Source: Entoloma clypeatum | Lineage: Eukaryota; Basidiomycota; Agaricomycetes; Agaricales; Entolomataceae | Length of the DNA: 64,000 bases | Reading direction: 5' to 3' | Assembly: GCA_963565915.1 (NCBI GenBank) | Contig: OY751486.1 | Coordinates: 248,001 to 312,000 of the forward strand | Shown: positions 22,310 to 33,742 of the stretch, piece by piece | Layout of the letters: each line of letters starts with the position of its first letter | How positions within the stretch are numbered: the first letter of the stretch is position 1 | The notes under the pieces: generated by a model | Database searches by the model: none | Told to the model about the DNA's origin: nothing | Seen by the model: the letters and a program-made list of their open reading frames with translations, nothing else | Translations under genes and position numbers: made by a program

Positions 22310-23345
22310 GTGCAATGTCCGCCACTAGCCCCCTGCTACTGTTGACGACCATCCCCGACTGTGTGGCGTCTCCCGCGCTACCGCCCTTGTTGCTGCCGTC
22401 TTCTCATACCCATCGATCACCATTGATGACCGTGAGGCGTTCTCTACGCTGCTGCCCCCGTTTCCACTGTCTTCTCACACGCCCTCCCTCCCATCAACGA
22501 CCATCCACAACTGTCGGGCGCATCCACGCTGTTGCCCTTCATCCCAACCGTTGTCTCACAGCCCCGCGCTGCCATTGACAACCATTGGACAACCTTCACG
22601 CTGCCGCTCTGCCATCAACGATCACCCATGACTGTCGGAGGCCCTCCATGCTGCCGCCCCCATTCCCGCCGTCTTCTCACAACCATTTACGACTGTGGAC
22701 GCCCTCCACGCCGTCGCCCTCGTTCCTACCATCTTCTCATAGCCATCCACGACTGTGGAACGCCGTCGCGCTGCCGCCCTTGTTTCCACCGTCCTCCCAC
22801 GGGCCCTCCCTCCTCATCCGCAGTAGTTGGGCAGCCTCCACGCTGTCGCTCTTGTTCCCACCGTTGTCTCACAGCTCCGCGCTGCCCACGCTGCTGCTCT
22901 GCTATCAACGACCCCTGACGACTGTCGGATGCCTCCACGCCGTCGCCCTCGTTCCCACTATTGACAATTCTCACAGCCCCGCACTGTCACCGACTCCCTC
23001 CCACCATCCACGACTTCTGGGGGCCTTCCAGCCCTCACCCTCGTTCCTGCCGTCTTCTCATAGCATCCGTGATGTTTCCACTGTATTCTCACGGGCCCTC
23101 CTTGCCATCAAGGACCATCCACAACTCTCGGGCACCCTCCACGCTGCCGCCCCTGTTTCTACCGTCCTCTCACAGCCCCTCCATACAATCGACGAACATT
23201 GCGACCGTGGGGCGTCCTCCACGATACTGCCCCCGTTCCCATCGTCGCCTCACAGCCCCTCTCTGCCATCACCGACCCCGGCCCTCTACGCTGCTGCGCC
23301 CGTTCCCTCCGCCTTTCCACCGTCCACGGCTGTCAGCAGTGACCA
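22310..23345. repeat. Long degenerate minisatellite, units of about 60-95 bp
   Basis: Repeated blocks CACGACTGTSGG, CCTCCACGCTGCCGCC and TTCCCACCGTCTTCTCAC occur about a dozen times on the plus strand. The long open frames 22177-22578 and 22585-23472 give Ser/Pro-rich translations that mirror the unit and have no domain. I treat them as repeat, not genes. Confidence 0.6.
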
Positions 23346-23745
23346 CGAGACTGCCTCAGGGGTAGTGCATCCGCTGCTGCCTTTCCGCCAGGCATGGGTC
23401 GATCACCCGCGTTGTCGGAGTAGCAGAAGTTCTTCTCCCCATCGGGCGGCCATTCCTTACTGCCCTCGATGAGAACCAGATGCCACCCCGTCTGTTCGTT
23501 GCCGCGCCTTCGCCCCACAACTTCAGGTGTGGATCCGATCCATATCTTGTCAACCCTGTCTCTCGGGTCGATTGCCTCACTGTTACGTCCTGACTTTGCA
23601 CTTCTGTTGCTCCTCAGATCACTCATGGCCACGTATATGTTCACCTACACGGACAATATTGTTTTCCTTCACCTCCCCATGTCGTGTTGTATTATAAATT
23701 GAATTACGCAATTGTTGTATCCCTTCCGTGTTTTTGCCTCCCACC
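23346..23745. other. Spacer; weak minus-strand open frame
   Basis: A minus-strand stretch (about 23640-23400) reads GWHLVLIEGSKEWPPDGEKN and looks protein-like, but it is short, has no clear start and is not recognised. Nothing else was seen. Confidence 0.25.
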
Positions 23746-24478
23746 ATGAACGCGGGCAACAGTGCTCGAAACAAGTATAGAATATTTCCGCGAGCAGTGA
23801 AGTGTCATACATTCAGCAATACACAACGCCAGTCCCAGATTCTCAAAGCTTCGGATCAGTCGAAAAGAAAAGCAATTCAAGCTCACGAGAGATGTGCTCA
23901 GATACAGGGTGAGTACTGTATTATGTTGCTCCGGGACACTTCTAAAGTATACCATGTTGCCGCAGCATACTCACAAGAGGAGCGTAATGCAGTGCAGGAG
24001 ATGGACATAGACAGAGGTCTTTCCAACGATGACATTGCCACCGTTGCACACATCCCTTCACCCGGTGAGGAGGTGTTTGATCTGAGCCACGAAGGTGGCA
24101 AGCACGAAGTTTTCGATGGCCTCATCAATGATATTGCCAAAGCAACTGGATAGTAGGTTGGTGGCTCATTTCTTTGTTTCCTTGCTCACCTGGCCACCAG
24201 TCGTTGACCAGATCTTCGACCACGAACAGACCGTGTTGAGACCCGCGCTGCTCACTGGGCCATGCAAATGGAGCAGCTCGTTACATCCTATCTTCTTTAC
24301 CAGAAGCTCGACTCTGGCGATGGCGTCCCACATGGCACCTATCCATCAAGCCCAGCTGTCAACTCAGCCTGTCCTTCCAATTCCAGTAAATTCCAGTCTT
24401 CCGAAGACTGCCTTTTGCCATTCACTTTGAAAGTTCTTGATACTTATTGTAGCTATTCCACCTTTTCTCTTAACCACC
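23746..24478 (+). pseudogene. KDZ transposase gene, 5' part
   Basis: From ATG 23746 the frame has GEEVFDLSHEGGKHEVF. After a frame change it reads LRPRTDRVETRAAHWAMQMEQ, then TLKVLDTYCSYSTFSL. This order (acidic DLSHxGG, an RTRxDRV box, a QM..LV.AYL helix, a VLDTY strand) is what I know from the N-terminal part of KDZ (Kyakuja-Dileera-Zisupton) transposases. The reading stops at the inverted repeat at 24479 and resumes at 31745 with the expected next segment. Internal stops make it a pseudogene. Confidence 0.6.
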
Positions 24479-25018
24479 ATCAGCATTTTGGCAAAAGTTG
24501 CTTTAGCAGCTTCAGCTTTTGAATGGGCATCTTTGAGCATCTTCAGCTTGGGCATGGGCAGCTTTGATCATCTTCAGCTTGAATATGTACATCTTTGAGC
24601 AGCTTCAGCTTTCAAAACAACAGCTTGAGTATCTTCAGCTGGATAAACTATTCACATCTTTTATGGCTGGTAAATATTGATTTCGAATTACTTGGAGAAT
24701 AAAAATAGGTTTGTGTAGACATGGGCAGTAGTACTCTATGTAGGAAATGAATTCACCTCACGAGTCACCAGCCTGTCGAAGCCATCTCCCGTCACTAGGC
24801 AATGACACAGGTACTCCCACAGGTACGACAACGGCGACCCGTACTATCGATTCCCTAGAAACGACCCGTTTTTTGAGACCCTTCGCGGATTCGTGTTTCT
24901 TTCCACATCCACTCACCGGAACCAGTTGCGGTACTTGACAGATTGTGAGCTAACCTCCTGTCCTCCAACTTCACATGCGACAGTGTTCACAGATCTTGGG
25001 CTGCGAGAGCACCGGAAG

Positions 25019-28000
25019 TAAGGCTCCAACCGCACTATCTATATAACTGTATTACACAGTTTATACCATATCTGTATATGTATATGTGTACCCCTTCATC
25101 TCTCAGGTCATGTATACAGTAGGAATACAGTATGTATACGGTTACACAGTAGAAGCTATGAACGTAATAGAAGCCTGAGCCTAAGAATTCAAAGTAATAA
25201 CCCTTTTTTTTTTTTTTCTGATCGTTCGCTCAACGCCCCCATCCTACAATTGCAAAACCATGGCACACCATACGCGAGACAACCCTGACCCCAAAAATAT
25301 TATACCTGATGACCAAAAGCAAAAACGAAATGTGACCGATCGCGCTCAAGGTCTCAACTCGTATTTTAGGACTGTTGAAGCGACGACTAAACCCCGTCAA
25401 ACTCAAGGTTAGCATAATACCTTTCGAGAATTGAGGACAAACTTTTACCTTTAGTAGCGGAGTCACATCCTCGCCTTAAAATCACCATCCCCAAAGATGC
25501 GTCCAAACCCGATGGGGATGCAGTTGAGAACGGTGCCTTGCTATCGGCTAGTGAACTCCAGGCACGCGGTCTCTTCGTCAATTCTCCTTCCGATGCAGTG
25601 CCTATCCCTGCAGAGCAGAATGAGGGTGATGGAGATGATGAGGGTGATGAAGACGATGATGACAAAACATACAGACCACCGAAACAGAGCAATGCGCTCG
25701 ATAACGAGGCACCAAAGTCCATATACACCAGTGATGGAGAAGAAGTTACCACTGAGACTGAGTATGGTTCTGAACTGGTAATGAAGCATTGGTATGAAGA
25801 GCTTTGTTCTAATGAGTCTTGTTAGCGAAAGAAAAAGGAACAGAAAAGAAAGCTAAAGGCTAGCGATGAAGCTCCGAAAAAAAGGAACAAAAAAACGCAC
25901 AGAAGTGACACCCAGGAAGATGACGACGACCATATGGATATAGATTCCGGTAACGAGTCCGATGGGAAAGGTGCTTTGAGAGACGTGGAAGCGAGGGAAG
26001 AGCCAAAAGCAGCGCGACGTGGCCCTGGCAATGCCAGTATACAACATTTTCACGAGCCAAGTGCAACTGTGGACAGGTCAGGGCAGAAGCGCTGGGTGTT
26101 TCGGTGCCGGTTCTGCACTTGGTACGTTAAACAAATACACGATGATCTTATAGCGGTAATACTTACATCGATTAAACAGCACACGCACCTTTCCAAGGAC
26201 TGTTGATGGCGCGGAGATCACCTTTGATGATGAACCCAAGCTGCCGAAGCTGCAAAACCTTGCCACTCATGTAACCGATTGCAGAGGTGCCAAGACTGGT
26301 AAGACAACAAATGAGCCCACGAATGAGGAACGGATCCATCACAAACAGAGCGTTGAGATGATGGAGGCATATCTAAAGGAAGGCGAGTTGAACCCGCAAG
26401 TCATTGCCACTTATAAAGGGTTCTTGCGTATATTTTCGGCATGGATCTTTGACGAGAGCCTCCCGTGGACGACTGGAGAAGCACCAACCGTTCAAATGCT
26501 ATTCAAATACCTCAAAGTCACGTACCCACTGCCCTCTGATACGACGGTCCGTAACCAGCTAGTGCACATCTTTGAAGAGCTTCATGGGAAAGTTGTTCGT
26601 GAATTTGCTGTCCGTATTTTTCTTTCTAAATCACGTACCTATGATCCTTATTTGCCCTTGTAGGCGGTCAAATCCAAGATTGCCTACGCAACCGACACAT
26701 GGACCACACCACAGATGGTGTACACGTTCGCATGCACAATCACGTGTTTCATCAATGACGACTGGGAAATCATTGAGCGTGTGATTGATCTCAAGCCGCT
26801 GGAGGACAAGGAACATGGAGGGCTTTACGGTGGCAAGGCATTTGCCGATGGTGCCTGCCAGATCGGTGGCCTTGATAAGATAAGTTTACTATCGCTTCCT
26901 TCGTTTACTTCTGGCTGCATGCTTTCCTCCACTGTATCAGCATCTCCACCGATAACGCTTCAGTCAATGATGTTATTATTGCCACCGTTGCTCGCATACT
27001 ATTGGCAAAATACGGGATACCTTCATTGCCTAATCTACATATCCGCTGCTTTTGCCATGTCGTAAATCTTGTGGTCCAAGCCATACTTGCCACCCTCGGA
27101 GAAGCAGATGATCCCGACAACGTTGACTACTATTCCCTCAACAAGGAGCAGCCCTTTCACCTGGACATCGACACTGACCCTGACCAGGTTGCATTGGATG
27201 ACGAGGAATTTGACGACGATATAGTGGAAGACACCGAGAATATAACCATGGAGGAAGAAGAGAAGCTGAAAGCAACGGAGAGTCCATTGTCTAAGGTATG
27301 TTGGTCTAGTTTTGCGACCTATACCACTCAACTTTGCATTAGCTACGCTATATAACAAACAAGGTTGTATCGACACCCCAACGACGGAAGAAGTTTCGGC
27401 AGTGTGCAACGGCCAAGTATTTCGTAAAAAACTCGAATGTAGACAGGCGGCAGTCCTTGGCAGTGGTCAGGGACGTCCGTACCCGTTGGAATTATACACA
27501 CGCCATGATTTGTCGGGCTGAGCTACTCCAAGAGGTCCGATTTACTTGACAAATACAATTGTTTTAATGGCTGACATATTCTCTTATAGGCCATCGACGA
27601 CTGGGTTTTCAAGACGCCTGGGCTGCGTGCATTACTATTGACCGAGGATGAATGGAAGACTTTGGGTGTAATCGCAGATGTTCTTGAGGTGCGTTGTGGC
27701 CCTTCTCTCGCAATCTTTCACTAACGCCGCTTTACAGCCATTCACCGAAGTAACACTACAAATGTCACAAAGCAATGTTCCAACACTCCCATTTGTCTTG
27801 CTGTTGTATCACAAAATGGAGCAACACCTTGTCAATATCTCAACATCCGTCGACAGGTCATGGAGGATACAACACGCTGCCGAAGTAGGCCTCGAAAAAC
27901 TCAGGAAATACTCCGTCCCCGCCAAGGCCCATCATACGTACATCGTTGGGACTAGTAAGTCACATCTTGTTCTATCGACCCACATCTGACTTTTCTATTC

Positions 28001-28819
28001 TAGTTTTACACCCGTGTCTGCGTAGCCACTGGTTTGCAGCTGCCGCAGATTTAGACATGCAAGAGGAAGCCATTAACAACGCCGAAGTTATTTTTCGATA
28101 CATCGCCGAGGCCTACCTTGAACAACCAACGCCGCCGGCAATGGTCCCTGTTTCCATACCTGTTGCACCGCCTGCAATTAGGACGCCATCATTCCTCACA
28201 AGCGCATGCGCCTTCCAGCGGCTGACCGCTGCCACATCTTCCACTACCATTGCAAAGCATACCCTACAGGAAGAACTTGCCGACGAATTGAATCGCTACT
28301 TTAGATTTGAAGCTGCACCGGTGGAGCAGCAAGAGGGCCATCTGAATAGTGAGCCGTCAGCTCAAGAAGTGTTGTTAAACCCACTTATATGGTGGAAGGT
28401 GAGTCATTATTCCATCCCTGTGTCTCAAATACTAAATTCTGTCGTTAGATCCATGCTACCGAATTCCCAACCATCGCACGGATGGCCCGAGACTATCTCG
28501 CCATCCCAGCAACCAGCGTTGCCGTTGAGCGTGTCTTCTCGAAATCCAGACATATATGTGCTAACTTACAAAGCTCGTTGAAGGAAAACACCATCCGGAT
28601 GGCACTACTCACGAAATCATGGATTCGGAGTGGCCTGTTCGACATGGTGCCTAAAAAGGAGTTGCGACGGAAGCATGGTGATAACGGAAAAAAATAGCCC
28701 TACAACAACCGTATAAATACTGTATATTATACGTATATAGTTAGTTATACTGTTTATCCAACCATATCCGTATACTTGACCTTTGTCGAGTATACGTATA
28801 CTAAACGGTTGGAGCCTTA
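25019..28819 (+). mobile_element. Complete hAT transposon, 3801 bp
   Basis: Perfect 14-bp terminal inverted repeats (TAAGGCTCCAACCG at 25019-25032 and its complement at 28806-28819) are flanked by the 8-bp duplication ACCGGAAG (25011-25018 and 28820-28827). TAAGG start and 8-bp duplication are diagnostic of hAT. Between the ends lies one transposase gene in almost undamaged form. Subterminal regions are AT-rich with GTATAC/TATATG motifs, possible transposase sites. Confidence 0.93.
25260..28697 (+). CDS. hAT transposase, 11 exons
   Basis: Catalyses cut-and-paste transposition of the element around it. Exons: 25260-25407, 25455-25777, 25826-26121, 26180-26594, 26664-26902, 26941-27295, 27343-27534, 27590-27688, 27738-27954, 28004-28398, 28449-28697. 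Start ATG 25260 has a good context (AACCATGG). A basic and acidic N-terminal tail is followed by a BED-like finger (FRCRFC..LATHVTDC). The core has KIAYATDTWTTP and ISTDNASVND with catalytic Asp residues, and CFCHVVNL. The C-terminal hATC dimerisation domain has NPLIWWK and ATSVAVERVFSKSRH. All introns are GT-AG and in frame. The one between exons 5 and 6 is only 38 nt by my best solution and is uncertain. No internal stop codon was seen. Confidence 0.88.
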
Positions 28820-28827
28820 ACCGGAAG

Positions 28828-29619
28828 GAAGAGAAACAAAAGGGTCTCAATTCACTGGGAAACGACCTAATTGTCACGATCGGGTCACAACAACATTGGA
28901 GTTCCTGCTCGGCACAGGGTCCTACTGCCGCTGAAAGCCGGTAATTTCGATGTGAGAGAACACCTGGCGGACCTCCCACTTTTGGGCTGATTCAGCGGAG
29001 TTGAAAGATTCATTGTTGTCCGATCCCTGGCTGTCACGCTCAATGCTTTGCTGCTTGCCCATTCTATCTGCACTATGATATCTTGGCGGAGAAATGTGCT
29101 TTAGTTTTCAACAGTATGTATATGGCTATCACTCAGAGGATCAAGGAATTTTTAGAGATGTTAGTTTTTCCGACCCTAAAAATGTTCAAAATTGTTGTAT
29201 TTGGCGACTGTTCGGCTTCCAACACATCCTTCGAAGTATTTACAAACTAAATTGAGCAACCGAACTACACATCCGTGTTCATATGAACGCGATCTCAAGG
29301 TCCGAAGGTGTTGATATGTGTCGATGTCTCTAGAAATGTAAAAGGTCGTTACTGGGGGAATAAGTCGCTTCTAGGGAATCGATAGTACCCGCACGGGTAA
29401 CAACCCGTCGACCTCCGGGTAGATACAGCGCAGGTACGCGCGGGTAGCGATGGGTTCGGGTTCCCGCGTGGGTGTTCGCAGTAGACAAAAAAATGTAATT
29501 AAACTACAAAAAAAAACTACGAGACGCGTGCATGCCGCACGCGTCATACTACACCCTGCTGGGGACTTGTTGTCCCCAGCCCCATCCTCCAAGCCCCATC
29601 CCCTCCTCCAGGTGCAAGT
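28828..29619. other. Non-coding flank with hAT-end-like sequence
   Basis: No gene seen. At 29367-29391 lies an inverted copy of 24841-24865 (GTACTATCGATTCCCTAGAA plus a few bases). The stretch 29390-29475 is rich in ACCCG/CGGGT motifs like hAT subterminal regions. These may be ends of further hAT copies. Confidence 0.35.
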
Positions 29620-30050
29620 GGGGCGCGATGCGCGGCCATTCAGGGTGGTGGGCGGGAGAGACGGCCCTTGGGGGCGAGTCATGGCCGTGGGGCGCGAGAG
29701 TCGGCCGTTGGACACGTGTGGGGGCCGTTGGGCGCGAGTGGAGGGCATTGGCGGTGAGTGGCGGCCGTTGGGCGCCGGCTGGAGGGCGTTGGGGGTGAGA
29801 GGGGGCGAGTCGTGGCCATTGGGTGCGAAAGTCGGCCGTTGGGCGCGAGTGGAGCCGCTGGGCGCATGTGGGGGCCGTTGGGCGCCGACTGGAGGGCGTT
29901 GTGGGCGAGAGGTGGCTGTTGGGCGGCGTTGTGCAGCTGTTGGCGCGAGAGATGGTCATTGGCGGCGATAGATGGCCGTTCTGGGAGCCGTTGGGCGCGG
30001 GAGGGGGGCGGTGGGGGCGATACGTGTCCCTTGGGGCGGTAGCCGGCCGT
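29620..30050. repeat. Minisatellite with GGCCGTTGGGCGCGAG units
   Basis: About a dozen degenerate units around GGCCGTTGGGCGC with GAGTGG or GAGAGG spacers. It is the reverse complement type of the GCCCAACGGCC arrays at 47460-47989 and 60724-60905. Open frames on both strands are repeat by-products. Confidence 0.65.
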
Positions 30051-30406
30051 CATTGCCTGGCGAAGAACATCCCGACGACGTCGCCTTTCAAGGCAATGTC
30101 TGGCTATAGTATGGAGGGATGGATGGCGCCATTGAAAATAGAGTCATTGGTTGTTACTGGGCGTCAGAGTAGTGGCAGCCGCCCGGTCATAAGTTTCCAG
30201 ATAGGCGGAGGGCTCGTAGTGTCGTACAACGGCGAGAATGATGCCAAAGGAAATCTGAAGTCATTTCCAACTCCGCCAAACTAGTTGGTTGAATGTTTGG
30301 TTAGTGTTTGGTTCTGAATCTTATTAATTTTCGTTCGCAACCGCCATCTCTCCGCCCCTCCCCACCGCCCCGCCAAGCGCTCTCCCCTCAAGACCAGCCA
30401 GGCAGT

Positions 30407-30865
30407 ATGGCCCAAATCAAGCAGGCACTGTCCAACGAGCATGTCAACCTGCTGGAGGTCATGCAGGGCCAAGGGAGAATCGGTAAGTAAGGAATACATC
30501 TCGTCCTCGCCCTTCCGCCCTCGTCTGACCTCCCAAATACACAGGTCTCTGGGATAACATGGTCCCACCTCTACTTTCCTGCTTAAGACAGAACCCCACT
30601 GCTCTCCCTCGAGCAATTTCGATGCCGGCCCCCACGGTACCAGGTTTAATACGTGAAACGCTGGTGCATAGCAGGTACGTTCGTCGGTTTGGGCTTCGTC
30701 GCCCGTCACTAACACCCACCACGTACTACCTACAGGTCTATCTATATCCGTCCCCGCCCCTCTCGCAACTCGCCCGTGCGCCACGTCATCGACGGGGTTC
30801 GACGGCAGGTACCGGCGTCGACGCTATCCCGCCCGCCGTGGGCGCAGGTGGTTTGGGAAATCTGA
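30407..30865 (+). CDS. Small three-exon gene candidate, 111 aa, unknown
   Basis: Exons 30407-30482, 30545-30674 and 30736-30865 join in frame. Both introns have GTAAGT or GTACGT donors and CACAG or TACAG acceptors; the second has a CTAAC branch-like site. The product starts MAQIKQALSNEHVNLLEVMQ and ends at TGA 30863-30865. It is not recognised; no domain or signal peptide is visible. It lies within the 7.3 kb insertion, so it may be cargo, or a captured gene fragment. Confidence 0.38.
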
Positions 30866-31560
30866 GGTATGTCCCCTGACTCGATAAACAATTCAACGGT
30901 GCTCAACACCGTTCCACCATCATCGACGAGCGTTTGCTTGTCGAGGGCTCGTCTTTCCGCATACGCCAACGCATGGCGTTGGCCTCCCGCACATGAGGAC
31001 GAGGAGCTGTCCTCGTCCGATTCGATGGATGCACAGCAACGACGATCTTCGTCGTTGCTTTCGACTTTCGATCTCGTTTTGACAGACCAGGGAAGGGTGT
31101 ATCGACAAGGGAAGAGACGAGGATCGTCTGCCGCGGTGGGTACGTGCTGATGAGCACGGATGGGCATTGGTGAAGAGGTGCGTCACCAATATCTTTCTTT
31201 TTTCAAACGTCGGCGGCTACCTAGCCGTCGTCTCACTGATAGTCTTCTTTGGACGACGATTCCTCGTCGTCCCACAGGTCCTTCATGTCGTCTGACGACG
31301 ACAGCCCCCGACGGCTCGACAGCGTGCTAGACCATCCTGTACACACACAACCTCGAGGTGGCTGGGGTCGAAGCAAGGTAGCTCGGGCAGACTGGTTGAT
31401 TCTGGCTGCACGTTGGGGTCCACCGATGGCATGGGATACGTGTGGGTGGTTGTTCGTTGGTGTGTACACTACAGGTAGAAACTATGACAATGAAATGGAA
31501 TTTTCGTTCTCCCACAATCATCTGAAGCTCGTTGTAAAGCTTGCAATAAAGCCATAGAAG
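30866..31560. other. No gene recognised
   Basis: GC-rich with many CGTCGT/ACGACG runs. Open frames on both strands are short and overlap; none has a domain or intron structure I can support. Confidence 0.4.
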
Positions 31561-31674
31561 CTGTTGCGAAAGCCGTGAATGGCTTTTTTAAGAGGTTCGT
31601 TAAGCTGTTCATCAGCTTATACAAGCCAAGGTACATAGCTTCTAAAAGATGCAGCATCTTGAACATCTTTTGCA

Positions 31675-31723
31675 GCTTTAGTGTCTTCTGCAGCTTTTCA
31701 AAGCTGCTCAAAGACACTAAAGC
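31675..31723. repeat. Perfect nested palindrome, 49 nt
   Basis: GCTTTAGTGTCTT (31675-31687) pairs exactly with 31711-31723. Inside, GCAGCTTT (31690-31697) pairs exactly with 31700-31707. The structure lies in the inner side of the right inverted end of the 7.3 kb insertion. Confidence 0.7.
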
Positions 31724-31744
31724 AACTCTTGTCCAAATGCTGAT

Positions 31745-33742
31745 GACGTCGTTGATGCAAAAATCTTTGCAGCTCAATGCTCCCGTGAATTCCGGCCCCT
31801 GCCAACTGAGACTTTTCCTAATGAAACCTTGATTCGGAATGGCTATTTCGGTTGCGCTCCTTTGCAACCTGAATTAGCAATATCAATCCGGACCCTTGAA
31901 TCGTTTCGCCAAAGCCATCGGACCTGCCCCCGATTCAGCATCGAGGTACAATGCAAGACACTTTGCCATATGCAACAAGTGAGTTGTCCTGCACTCAGGC
32001 TGTAAAGTGCAAAACTGTACTGATTCATGTACTGAGATCCCTTATTGTAATAACCTGCCGTCTCAGTTCTCTATAGCGTACGATGCATACCTCGAAATAT
32101 GTCAACATGTTGATCACACCCTTGGCTTTGACACACCGAAAGCTTGGATCTGTCGATCGTGTCCATTGTGCTTCTACAAGTTAGGAGATGATCCAGACCT
32201 TGACTTTTCCTGTTTAGTTTCTATTGATGGAAATAACTCGCTGAAGCGACTTGGATCAACAGTGCGAAATTGTAATGAGCTCCTTGATTCCCAGGTGCTT
32301 TTTTCAGATCGCTGGCTTAGCACAGAGGAGGTCAACAAATACAAGGATGAGGTCAAGATAAGATCTCATTGCTTGAGTTCATCCGAGTCCTTTCATTTAT
32401 CCCCTCCAGAGTTCAAAAAGGAAGGCCAATGACAATGCAGCTGATGCAGATCACTGGGAAGACAGTCCTGATTCCGAGTCCCTTGATTCGGCTACCATCC
32501 CATGTGTGGAGCAGTGGCAAAATGCAGGACCCGAAGAACGAAAAAATATGTTTTCCCTATTCGACGAGTCCGGGATTTTCATTGCGTCTTGTCGTCATCG
32601 CGTCGTCCTGGTTGTCTGTGATATCATCAAAAGTGGAGAGCTGTGAGTTTAGCTTGTACATGTCTTCATTCAATTCTCACCCGAAGTTTGATACAGTGCA
32701 AAATACCCTCTTGCAGTTGTCAAGCAACTCGTTGATATAGCTGGACCAAAAATCGGCTGTGCATACGACGTCAGTTGCACATTTGACTCAACCCTTGATA
32801 GGTCTAGTCTTGGTAATTTGGCTAAGTCCAGTCAATTTCGGCTGATGGTTGGCGCTTTCCATGGTCATGCCCACAACCGAAGTTGCCAGCTCCAGTGGCA
32901 TCCCATGTATGTTCAGGGAACAGGACGTACAGAGGGAGAAGGTTGTGAACATTCCCAGATATACTCACCCTTGATTTTCAGGTCAGTTCCTGGGGAACCA
33001 TTACCGAGCTGCCCTCGATGTTGTCAAAACTCTTGAACCCAAACTCCAGGTCCTACAGGATGAACTGGATTTATCACCGGACAATTTCCAAGCATATGTG
33101 GAAGAAGAGAAGAGGTATCTCGAAGGACTCAAAGCACCTTCACCAATAATTTCCCGCAAGATTCAATATGTGAATGCCCTCAACGAACTCATTCAACACA
33201 GGTACATTATCATATTTATTTGATGGCCTGACTAAGTACATTTTGTATCAAGAAGGGAATGGTCTGCAGCTCGAGAAGCTGCCAATGCTTTGTTTACAAC
33301 TGCATGCCCGAATATCACACCATCCACCATGAACCAAGCACGTTGCCATTTGGATGGTGCTCTCGTGAAAGTCCAGCATGCAGAAGAATATGTTTTCACA
33401 CTCGAAGCTGAACTCGATATTCAGGAACGTTGGACAGAAGCAACTCCAGAATATAAAGAATTCCATCAGCAAAACATTCACACCACTTACTCAAAAGCTC
33501 TTGATGAGCTCGAATGCCTCGTCATCATGCGGCTCTTTGAATTGGTGAAGATGAGCGCTTCAGGAACAGGTGATAAACTTTTCCATGATGAATCTAACAC
33601 TGAGGATATTTCTAGGATACAAGCTTCATTGTCAAATCAGCAAAGCCCTACAGCGACGATCGGAAGCAATCAAGAAGGCCCTTGATCAGTACAACACACA
33701 GGCGGCACGTCTTGACCCTCTGCGCCCTTCCCTGTCTTGGTG
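31745..33742 (+). pseudogene. KDZ transposase gene, 3' part, truncated
   Basis: Starts in frame at DVVDAKIFAA and has FPNETLIRNGYFG, AISIRTLESFRQ, then, after intron 31979-32036, SQFSIAYDAYLEI and CPLCFYKLGDD..SIDGNNSLKR. Later exons hold MFSLFDESGIFIASCRH, KIGCAYDVSC, MVGAFHGHAHN and GTGRTEGEGCEH, classic KDZ blocks. About 40 or more residues between GEGCEH and FLGNHYRAALDV are missing. Introns 33202-33252 and near 33571-33618 are recognisable. The frame ends at AARLDPLRPSLSW, where the gypsy-2 remnant begins; the C-terminus is lost. KDZ transposases are cut-and-paste enzymes, and this copy cannot be functional. Confidence 0.85.

Larger units (their letters stand above)
24479..31744. mobile_element. 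7.3 kb insertion with inverted ends splitting the KDZ gene
   Basis: A 28-nt block at 24479-24506 (starts ATCAGCATTT, ends GTTGCTTTAG) is repeated inverted at 31717-31744 with 25 of 28 identical. Both are followed inwards by AGCTTT/CATCTTCAG-rich repeats (24500-24660 and 31560-31720). KDZ coding sequence abuts both outer sides. No clear target duplication was found, so the type (fold-back or Mutator-like) is open. Inside are a complete hAT element, a minisatellite and a small three-exon gene candidate. Confidence 0.5.

Noticed and set aside
22177..23472. Two long plus-strand ORFs (133 and 295 aa)
   Set aside because: They follow a tandem minisatellite, have Ser/Pro-rich low-complexity products without domains, and other frames are open too.
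24386..31793. GTRAATTCC direct repeats as a 9-bp duplication bounding the KDZ insertion
   Set aside because: KDZ-like reading continues past the left copy and begins before the right copy, so these repeats lie within the gene.
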